In this document: in pieces, positions 6,664 to 11,395 of the stretch
How positions within the stretch are numbered: the first letter of the stretch is position 1
Layout: each line of letters opens with the position of its first letter
Assembly (NCBI GenBank): GCA_964354365.1
Contig: CAYGZM010000119.1
Location: 1 to 11,395 of the forward strand
Direction: 5' to 3'
DNA length: 11,395 nt
Source of the DNA: CAYGZM01 sp964354365
GTDB lineage: Bacteria; Planctomycetota; Phycisphaerae; Sedimentisphaerales; Anaerobacaceae
The notes under the pieces: model-generated
Told to the model about the DNA's origin: nothing
What the model saw: only the letters and a program-made list of their open reading frames with translations
The model's database searches: none
Made by a program: the position numbers and the translations under genes

Positions 6664-6786
6664 TAGATAAGAATGGAATTCACCGCAACCGATATTCTGA
6701 CACCGGCCGACCGGCAACTTTCGCTGCCTGTTGTTGGCCGGAACGAGACTATGACGCTCTACGAGATTCCCGGAAAACAGGAATAG
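6664..6786 (+). pseudogene. Remnant of the C-terminus of the downstream polytopic membrane protein
   Basis: Directly after the GT39-like stop codon, the DNA matches the 3' end of the membrane protein gene ending at 9712. An ATG at 6673 opens a 37-residue frame, starting MEFTATDILTPADRQLSLP and ending with M-LYEIP, that aligns with residues 560-594 of that protein (MEFGVTDILTPADWRLSLP, then M-LYEIP). Similarity begins around GATA at 6666, a few bases after the GT39-like stop. It has no ribosome binding site of its own beyond a weak purine run and is too short for a function of its own. Together with the remnant at 4997-5260 it marks the outer ends of a lost copy of the GT2/membrane-protein pair. 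Confidence 0.85.
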
Positions 6787-6824
6787 CCAAACACGGCAAC
6801 GGCGATTCTATATCATATCTTCTC

Positions 6825-6852
6825 TTGCATTAGAGCGTCAGCCTGTTAGATT
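6825..6852 (+). promoter_or_regulatory. Candidate internal promoter before the GT2 gene
   Basis: TTGCAT (6825-6830) and TAGATT (6847-6852) are separated by 16 bases within the AT-rich gap of about 200 bases between the C-terminal remnant and the GT2 gene. This gap is much larger than other spacings in the operon. It may give the last two genes their own promoter; the evidence is consensus matching only. Confidence 0.3.
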
Positions 6853-6983
6853 TATATGCCAGAGCCGTCGCTGAATGCTCAATAGACTGGAATTTGGCCG
6901 CCTTCAAAAGAAGAGCCTATTGTCAGACGTTCCGGGGAGACTTGGCGGGCCGCAGCCGGTCGGTTGAATGATTGGAGTTTTGT

Positions 6984-6999
6984 GGAAGGAGACGTTGTG
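6984..6999 (+). promoter_or_regulatory. Shine-Dalgarno site that fixes a GTG start for the GT2 gene
   Basis: GGAAGGAG at 6984-6991 stands five bases before GTG 6997. The frame is open further upstream to a TTG at 6964, but the paralogous remnant starts with ATG at the exactly corresponding codon (4997), and its own AAAGGAA site aligns with this one. The GTG is therefore the real start. Confidence 0.85.
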
Positions 7000-7962
7000 C
7001 TTCTTTCGGTTGTTTTGTCTTTTAGAAATGAACAAGAGGTCATAGACGAGCTCATCAGGAGGCTGCGTCAAACGCTCGACCCACTGGATTTGGGCTATGA
7101 GCTGATATTCGTCAATGATGCATCCAGCGACGGCTCTCTGGAGCTGCTGTTGAGATACAATCAGAAGGATGGAAGAATCAAGGTCATCAACATGTCCAGG
7201 CGATTTGGGTGTGCTCCGTGCGCTATGGCGGGCCTGAGGCACGCAAAAGGCGATGCGGTCGTGTATATGGACAGCGATTTGCAGGACCCGCCTGGGCTTA
7301 TTCCGAAGCTTCTTGAGAAGCTCTCAGAAGGCGCCGAAGTGGTGCACACGACCAGGACCGCGAGAAAGGGGGAAACCGCCTTTAAGATCTGGCTGGCCAG
7401 GCAGGCCTGCAGGATAATCAACTCGGTGGCCGATATTGACATACCTGAGAACATGGGGGATTTCAAGCTGCTGTCTCGCCGGGCCGTCAATGAGCTTGTT
7501 CGGCTGAACGAATACGACCCTTTTATGAGAGGGCTGGTCAGGTGGATCGGCTTCAAGCAGGTGCGGGTCCTCTACGAACGGGATGCAAGGTTTGCCGGTA
7601 AGACACATTTCTCCCTGCTCAGGAGCCTCAATCCTATGAAGGAGTTCATTCGCGGCCTGGTGTCTTTTTCCGAGCTGCCTCTGTACTTCTCGCTTCTTCT
7701 TGGGTTCCTTGTTTCTGTTGGCGCATTCATTTATCTGCTCTACATCATCGTGACAAGGGTCTTTCTCGATATGCACCGGCCCGGGTGGCCCGCAATTATG
7801 GTAACGATGCTCTTTTTGGGCGGGACAATCCTTTTCACCATCGGGATTCTCGGGCTATACATAGGCAAGATTCACCACGAAATAAAGGGCCGGCCGCCCT
7901 ACATAGTCGAAAGCAAAATAGGGTTTGATGAGGCCCCGCCCGATGGTCGGCAAGATTCGTAA
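6997..7962 (+). CDS. GT2 family polyprenyl-phosphate glycosyltransferase (DPM1/GtrB/ArnC-like)
   Basis: The 321-residue protein has a GT-A catalytic domain followed by two membrane helices, the layout of GtrB and ArnC-type enzymes that move a sugar from a nucleotide donor to undecaprenyl or dolichyl phosphate on the inner face of the membrane. It opens LSVVLSFRNEQEV, has FVNDASSDGS (38-47) for nucleotide binding, MDSDLQDPP (91-99) with the metal-binding Asp92 and Asp94, and ENMGDFKLLSRRAV (151-164). The helices lie at about 229-254 and 267-291. A GTG start is used because of the strong GGAAGGAG before it and because of the paralogous remnant upstream. The stop lies inside the next gene's 5' end (overlap of about 35 bases), so the two are probably translated together. 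The lipid-linked sugar it makes would suit the GT-C-like proteins on either side. The donor, perhaps the GDP-heptose product of the operon, is inferred. Confidence 0.85.
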   Translation: MLLSVVLSFRNEQEVIDELIRRLRQTLDPLDLGYELIFVNDASSDGSLELLLRYNQKDGRIKVINMSRRFGCAPCAMAGLRHAKGDAVVYMDSDLQDPPGLIPKLLEKLSEGAEVVHTTRTARKGETAFKIWLARQACRIINSVADIDIPENMGDFKLLSRRAVNELVRLNEYDPFMRGLVRWIGFKQVRVLYERDARFAGKTHFSLLRSLNPMKEFIRGLVSFSELPLYFSLLLGFLVSVGAFIYLLYIIVTRVFLDMHRPGWPAIMVTMLFLGGTILFTIGILGLYIGKIHHEIKGRPPYIVESKIGFDEAPPDGRQDS

Positions 7963-9712
7963 ATATGCGAGCTCAAATCCGCTGGCGACTGTGCTGATAA
8001 TCAGCGGGCTGGCGGGGTTTTCTCTGGGCCTGTCCAATGCGACCTGGCAGGTGACGGTTGAAAGCGGTCAGGTGCTGGCCGGGATAGTGCGGTATCCGCC
8101 CGACAATCCGCTCTACACGTATCATATCAGACTCTTTACAATCATTAACCAGATAAGCGCGCTGCTGCTGCTGATTGGCTCCGAAAAGGTGATATCTATT
8201 TTCGTCTCCGGCCTGTTGGGGATGATTTCATTTATGGCGATTGCGGCGTTCATCTTCGCCATAAACAGAAAGGTGGCCGTCTCCATTCTTGGAGTGTTGC
8301 TCATATACTTCGCCAACTATGTCGGTGACGGCGCCATATATCCAATATCGCTCCTGGGCGAGCCGCAAACCTATGGCATTCTGGGCCTGTCATTCGCGGT
8401 TCTTACTATTGCGTTGTTGGGGGCGGGGGCATACAGGTCCGGCATGTTCTGCCTGGCCTTGGCTCCGGGCGTGCATCCTTCGCTGGGCGCGTGGCTCGTT
8501 GTTTGCGCGGGTGTCTCGGCAGCGTTGAATCGGGACATCGCAAAACAGGTCGTCCGGAGATACTACCCTTATCTCCTCGCCGCAGGTCTGATCACATTTG
8601 CAGGCCTGGCGTACCAAATGCACCTGATTCGGGGTTTGTCGAGCGTCACTCCCGGAGATGGGAAAGAATATTTCGACGCCTTCGCAAAGTACTGGGGTCG
8701 GCACCAGCAGAAACTCTATTGGGGCTACGGGGCGGGCAACGGCTTCAAACGCTGGGGAATATTCTTCTGTATTTACAGTGTTATCGCCTGCTTTCTGGCG
8801 CGTAGAATGATACGGAAAGACTCGCCGGCGACCCTTATGCTTACGGCGGTAATGGTGTCGGGAGTCGGGGGGCTTCTGTTGGGCTTTCTCACCCAGCTGC
8901 CGCCGGAGGGCGTCCCTTCCGTCCTGCTGATGTTCATGCCGGGCAGATTCCTCAACATAAACAACGTTGTTCTGGGCGCTCTGCTGCTGGGCATACTGAC
9001 CACAGACCGGACCAGGCCATACGTGACTAATTACAATGTCTTCGTGGCCTTTCTCATCGGCGCTCTGCTGTCTCGACATTGCGAGGTGCAGACGGTTGTC
9101 TTTACGCTCATTTTATGCTGGCTTGGATACCTCGTTTTCCGTGCTCAACCTTCACAACAAATAGCCGGACTCGCGGCAACAAGAAAGCACAAGGTCAGCT
9201 ACGAGGTTCTCGTGGTATTCTTCTTTGCGGTACTTCTGTTGATCAACTTACCGAGGAGGAATTTCATTGATCATTTTCTGGTGCACCCGGGGAACTTCAA
9301 GGACAGAAGCAACAACGAATTCTATGCGGCAATCGGCAAACGAGAGGGCCTGCTGCTCACCACTCATTATTCGGGCCTGATTTCTCTCAAGACCAGAAGG
9401 CCGATACTGGTTGATATTGCTTCTCCGAACACAATCACGTACGCTCCGGAGAGCGGACCTGCCTTCAACAACATCCTGAAGCGAATTTACGGTGTGGATT
9501 TGTTTGTTCCACCGGCACTGGAATACCGCCACAGGGAAATAAGGCCGGAACTGTATAAAAGGCTATGGGAACAAAGGACCACGGCTGAATGGCGGGAGAT
9601 AGGGATGGAATTCGGCGTAACCGACATTCTGACACCTGCCGACTGGCGGCTTTCATTGCCGGCAGCGTCCGAGGGCGAGGGAATGGTTCTCTACGAAATT
9701 CCAGTTGAATAG
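7928..9712 (+). CDS. Large polytopic membrane protein, possible GT-C glycosyltransferase
   Basis: The 594-residue protein has about 12-13 hydrophobic segments between residues 19 and 440, followed by a soluble C-terminal domain of about 150 residues. After the first helix comes an outer-loop-like stretch with Glu45 and PPDNPLYTYH (58-67). A further conserved-looking motif is APGVHPSLGAWL (179-190), and an aromatic loop at 250-276 contains WGRHQQKLYWGY. The layout, and the partnership with a GT2 polyprenyl-phosphate enzyme, suggest a GT-C type transferase acting on the outer face of the membrane. I do not recognise the exact family, so this is inference. ATG 7928 (AGGG four bases upstream) and ATG 7943 (GAGG nine bases upstream) are both possible starts within the overlap with the GT2 gene. 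Two pieces of a paralogue of this gene survive upstream (within 4997-5260 and at 6664-6786). Seven bases separate its stop from a convergent gene. Confidence 0.75.
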   Translation: MRPRPMVGKIRKYASSNPLATVLIISGLAGFSLGLSNATWQVTVESGQVLAGIVRYPPDNPLYTYHIRLFTIINQISALLLLIGSEKVISIFVSGLLGMISFMAIAAFIFAINRKVAVSILGVLLIYFANYVGDGAIYPISLLGEPQTYGILGLSFAVLTIALLGAGAYRSGMFCLALAPGVHPSLGAWLVVCAGVSAALNRDIAKQVVRRYYPYLLAAGLITFAGLAYQMHLIRGLSSVTPGDGKEYFDAFAKYWGRHQQKLYWGYGAGNGFKRWGIFFCIYSVIACFLARRMIRKDSPATLMLTAVMVSGVGGLLLGFLTQLPPEGVPSVLLMFMPGRFLNINNVVLGALLLGILTTDRTRPYVTNYNVFVAFLIGALLSRHCEVQTVVFTLILCWLGYLVFRAQPSQQIAGLAATRKHKVSYEVLVVFFFAVLLLINLPRRNFIDHFLVHPGNFKDRSNNEFYAAIGKREGLLLTTHYSGLISLKTRRPILVDIASPNTITYAPESGPAFNNILKRIYGVDLFVPPALEYRHREIRPELYKRLWEQRTTAEWREIGMEFGVTDILTPADWRLSLPAASEGEGMVLYEIPVE

Positions 9713-9719
9713 CTGTTCA

Positions 9720-10085
9720 TCAGGTTCGCAGCACCCTGAGAGCGTCCTTGAGCATCTTCTTGTCGCCGCGTTTGAGCAGCGACTCCGGGCCCTTATGCTG
9801 ATTGAGCCTTCGCAGGACCTGCGACAATCCATTCGGCAGACCATGCCTGTCCTGCCCAAGGGTTTGCAGCAGCCACCTGCCGCACTTTGCAACCATTTTC
9901 GGCGGGAGTATAATTGCGGCGGCAACATCGTTTTCGTGCAACAATTCGATCTTGACGCCATTGTTGCCCAGGTCCGTGGCTAAAAACATATAGCCATTCT
10001 GGTAGTGAAATCCCGGCAGTGCGCCGCGACCGATACCTGCTGGTTTGCCCGTTTCTTTGACGGTTTCGGCGGTTAGCTCTATCAT
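9720..10085 (-). CDS. Hypothetical protein of about 121 residues
   Basis: I cannot name the family. The protein has an N-terminal mixed region (from MIELTAETVKETG through ALPGFHYQNGYMFLATDL) that looks like beta strands, a hydrophobic NDVAAAIILPPKMV block around the middle, and a basic helical C-terminus rich in K, R and L. No signal peptide or membrane segment is seen, so it is probably cytoplasmic. ATG 10085 was chosen because AAAGGA stands seven bases before it; the frame is open upstream to ATG 10190, and ATG 10109 is a further alternative with AAAGGG directly against it. It converges on the glycan operon with only seven bases between the stop codons and does not seem part of that pathway. 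Normal coding composition, a good ribosome binding site and full-length structure support a real gene. Confidence 0.65.
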   Translation of the reverse strand: MIELTAETVKETGKPAGIGRGALPGFHYQNGYMFLATDLGNNGVKIELLHENDVAAAIILPPKMVAKCGRWLLQTLGQDRHGLPNGLSQVLRRLNQHKGPESLLKRGDKKMLKDALRVLRT

Positions 10086-10207
10086 TACAAAATCCTTTGC
10101 ATCATCCATCCCTTTACAGGGTGGTTCCAACAATACCCCTCCAGGATACGTGCTGGCCGGCGACCCGAGCCTTTCGGCATCGGGATGCATAGTTTTTGAC
10201 TATTAGA

Positions 10208-10369
10208 TTAGACGCCTTTGGTCCCAGAAATATTGCGGAAATCCTCATCCAGCGTCGATTTGGCCCATAAGGCGAGTACCTCTAAAGGCCGTTCCAGACA
10301 CTGCCGTAACGCTTTTTTGAGTATTTTCCTTGACCAACGAACATCTCTATCGTGACAATCGTAGTTTAA
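10208..10369 (-). pseudogene. Possible C-terminal gene fragment without a start codon
   Basis: A minus-strand frame of 53 codons ends at TAA 10208-10210 and is closed upstream by TAG at 10370-10372. It holds no ATG, GTG or TTG in frame. Its peptide has a good amphipathic helix (ILKKALRQCLERPLEVLALW) followed by a DEDF segment, which looks like a real protein tail rather than chance. It may be the 3' end of a decayed or frameshifted gene. I recognise no family. Confidence 0.25.
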
Positions 10370-10373
10370 CTAT

Positions 10374-10405
10374 GCCGAGAACCGTGGGCTGGGGATGTTC
10401 TCGGC
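10374..10405. repeat. Perfect 9-bp inverted repeat
   Basis: GCCGAGAAC (10374-10382) is exactly complementary to GTTCTCGGC (10397-10405) across a 14-base loop. The loop contains the left arm of the second, longer inverted repeat (10384-10394), so the two stems cross. Confidence 0.7.
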
Positions 10406-10438
10406 TCCCCTCTCCTCCGCACCTCAGCCCACTTTTTT
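10384..10438 (+). terminator. Terminator-like stem followed by T6, crossing the previous hairpin
   Basis: GTGGGCTGGGG (10384-10394) pairs with CCTCAGCCCAC (10422-10432) over 11 positions with one G-U pair, around a 27-base pyrimidine-rich loop. Six T follow directly (10433-10438). This has the form of a Rho-independent terminator on the plus strand, but no plus-strand gene ends nearby. The loop is long, and it contains the right arm of the 9-bp repeat. A structured RNA or a terminator/antiterminator pair are alternatives. Confidence 0.4.
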
Positions 10439-10660
10439 GGTCTTATCCCCGTGATATTTGCCCCTGGGCGGTAAGACCAGCCTTTTGGGGCGGCGGTTTT
10501 TGAGCAATTTGGGTATTTCCCACCGGGAAGCAGGGGTATATGTCGAATGGCAGACCGGCATTGACCTGCCGATTTCTCTTTTGCATTTTCCTGTTATGTT
10601 TGTATCCTGATTCGGCAGCGCATTTTGTGTTTTCGAGCGATAGGGTTTGATGATATGCAC
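10425..10660 (-). CDS. Doubtful small basic protein
   Basis: A minus-strand frame with a GTG start at 10660 gives 78 residues; an internal ATG (MPVCHSTY) would give 45. The last 30 residues are very basic (NRRPKRLVLPPRGKYHGDKTKK), and their codons favour G or C in the third position, as in real genes of this window. There is no good ribosome binding site at the GTG, and only a short AGG before the internal ATG. Its 5' end overlaps the start of the plus-strand Mth938-like gene, which argues against the long form. No family is recognised. Confidence 0.25.
10581..10608 (+). promoter_or_regulatory. Candidate promoter of the Mth938-like gene
   Basis: TTGCAT (10581-10586) and TATCCT (10603-10608) lie 16 bases apart and about 47 bases before the ATG at 10655. 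The -35 box is the same hexamer, with the same spacing, as the candidate at 6825. Evidence is consensus matching only. Confidence 0.3.
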
Positions 10661-10999
10661 ATTGAGTCATACGAATTCGGCGAAATCGTCGTCGATGGCA
10701 TTACCTACAACAGCGACGTCGTAATTCTTGGCAATTCCGTGCAGAACAATTGGCGCAGGATACACGGGCACCTGCTGTCGGCAGAGGACCTGGAACCTGT
10801 GATTGAGGCCAAGCCTTCGGTGCTCGTAGTGGGCTGCGGGGCTTATGGAGCGATGAAAGTGCCCAAGGAAACCCGCAAGGCCCTGCTGGAGGACAACATC
10901 CAGCTCGAAGCGCTCAAGACCGGGCAGGCCGTTGAGCGTTTTAATGAATTGTCACAGAGCGGCGCCAATGTTGCCGCAGCCCTGCACCTTACGTGTTGA
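10655..10999 (+). CDS. Mth938-like domain protein (DUF498 / NDUFAF3-related)
   Basis: The 114-residue protein matches the whole Mth938-like domain. It starts MHIESYEFGEIVVDG, has the SDVVILG strand, NWRRIHGHLLSAEDL, the central KPSVLVVGCGAYGAMKVP, then KALLEDNIQLEALKTGQAVE and the closing ANVAAALHLTC. The family is a small alpha/beta cytoplasmic domain of unknown biochemical role; its mitochondrial relatives assist complex I assembly. It covers the family's usual length with no extra domain. ATG 10655 was chosen because it starts the conserved first strand; the frame is open to a TTG at 10625. The ribosome binding site is weak (TAGGG about 10 bases upstream). A neighbouring gene with a related role cannot be seen. 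Confidence 0.88.
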   Translation: MHIESYEFGEIVVDGITYNSDVVILGNSVQNNWRRIHGHLLSAEDLEPVIEAKPSVLVVGCGAYGAMKVPKETRKALLEDNIQLEALKTGQAVERFNELSQSGANVAAALHLTC

Positions 11000-11060
11000 T
11001 TTTTCCGCGGGCGGACTTGCCCTTCACGACTGGGCCGCGTCGTTGCCGCCAGGCGAAAGA

Positions 11061-11089
11061 TTGCAGAACCGCCAATAATTTGCTACGAT
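11061..11089 (+). promoter_or_regulatory. Candidate promoter of the gene at 11146
   Basis: TTGCAG (11061-11066) and TACGAT (11084-11089) are separated by 17 bases, about 56 bases before the ATG at 11146. Both boxes are partial matches. Confidence 0.25.
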
Positions 11090-11145
11090 TAAATTGTGTT
11101 TGTCGTCCTGCTGTAGATAGACCGTGAAGTTATGAGGATCCAAAA

Positions 11146-11395
11146 ATGCTGTTGCCAAAAGAGAAAGATGTTCGGTCGGTTTGCCCTAAGAGGGGCAGCT
11201 CCCTTACGCGCCACAGGCATCATCGCGGGCTTATGTGGATGTTCCCGATAGGCGGGCTGTTGGCGCTGGTGTGGTTTTTGATTCGTGTGATTCCGAAGCC
11301 ATCGCGTGCGGCGTATCCATGTCAACGTGTTGCATTCCCTCTGGCCTCGGGCTTTGTGATTTGGCTTGCAGGGGCAATCGCGTCCGTCACGGCCA
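11146..11395 (+). CDS. 5' part of a probable DUF362-type membrane-anchored protein, cut by the window edge
   Basis: A frame opens at ATG 11146 and runs without a stop to the right edge (83 codons). GAGGA at 11134-11138, seven bases upstream, is a good ribosome binding site. The visible part has a basic N-terminus (about 1-30, rich in K, R and H), a hydrophobic helix (MWMFPIGGLLALVWFLIRVI), the motif PKPSRAAYPCQR and a second hydrophobic stretch (AFPLASGFVIWLAGA). A membrane start followed by PKPSRA-YPC is, as I recall, typical of a group of bacterial proteins with a C-terminal DUF362 domain. That domain is outside the window, so the name rests on this motif. Gene status is firm; the family is tentative. 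Confidence 0.7.
   Translation, partial: MLLPKEKDVRSVCPKRGSSLTRHRHHRGLMWMFPIGGLLALVWFLIRVIPKPSRAAYPCQRVAFPLASGFVIWLAGAIASVTA

Larger units (their letters stand above)
10086..10654. other. Intergenic region of about 570 bases with inverted repeats and doubtful minus-strand frames
   Basis: No well-supported gene lies here. It contains, from left to right: the possible 5' extension of the hypothetical gene (to 10190), an open minus-strand frame without a start codon (10208-10369), two crossing inverted repeats (10374-10432), a basic minus-strand frame (10425-10660) and a possible promoter for the plus-strand gene at 10655. I searched by eye for tmRNA, RNase P RNA, SRP RNA and tRNA signatures and saw none. 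Confidence 0.5.

Noticed and set aside
8390..9079. Minus-strand frame of 229 codons inside the large membrane protein gene
   Set aside because: The peptide is a polar antisense product of hydrophobic codons, with no supporting start site.
10285..10318. Possible terminator before the TTTTTT at 10313-10318
   Set aside because: Only a four-pair stem (CGTT/AACG) precedes the T run, too weak to call.
10510..10545. Resemblance to the SRP RNA tip (GGGAAGCAGGGG)
   Set aside because: The flanking bases do not form the long SRP hairpin, so the match is a short coincidence.

Overview
The window is bacterial DNA of moderate to high G+C with tight operon spacing and Shine-Dalgarno sites. It probably comes from an uncultured, Gram-negative-type organism. 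A GDP-heptose gene pair, a Mth938-family protein and the start of a protein that looks like a DUF362 family member are compatible with Planctomycetota or relatives. That placement is a weak inference, because nothing here is a taxonomic marker apart from the 3' part of a tRNA-Ser with no encoded CCA.

Layout: the left edge (1-52) is the 3' half of a tRNA-Ser. A DUF4405-type cytochrome-b-like membrane protein follows (228-1166), with a Gly-rich linker and a duplicated C-terminal helical domain. Next is a small ribbon-helix-helix-like (SeqA N-terminal type) protein (1507-1752), then about 300 bases of non-coding DNA with inverted repeats. The core (2070-9712) is one plus-strand surface-glycan operon: a GDP-L-fucose-synthase-like reductase, an HddC-like nucleotidyltransferase, an HddA-like GHMP sugar kinase, a GT39-like polytopic membrane protein, a GT2 polyprenyl-phosphate glycosyltransferase and a second large polytopic membrane protein. 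On the right lie a conserved-looking hypothetical protein on the minus strand (9720-10085), about 570 bases with crossing inverted repeats and two uncertain minus-strand reading frames, a Mth938-like protein (10655-10999), and the 5' end of a probable DUF362 protein that runs off the edge (from 11146).

The first three operon genes would make or activate a nucleotide sugar: kinase, then GDP transfer, then reduction or epimerisation, most likely of a D-manno-heptose or 6-deoxy-heptose. The GT2 enzyme would load a sugar onto a polyprenyl phosphate. The two multi-spanning proteins, one GT-C-like by motif and one by architecture only, would use lipid-linked sugars on the outer face of the membrane. 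Isomerase, phosphatase and dehydratase genes for a complete GDP-6-deoxy-heptose route are not in the window.

The least expected structure is that the GT39-like gene is flanked by two remnants of a second copy of the downstream GT2/membrane-protein pair. The left remnant (4997-5260) fuses the first 42 GT2 codons in frame to a piece matching the middle of the membrane protein. The right remnant (6664-6786) matches that protein's last 35 codons. The pair was therefore once duplicated, and the first copy was deleted and overwritten by the GT39-like gene.
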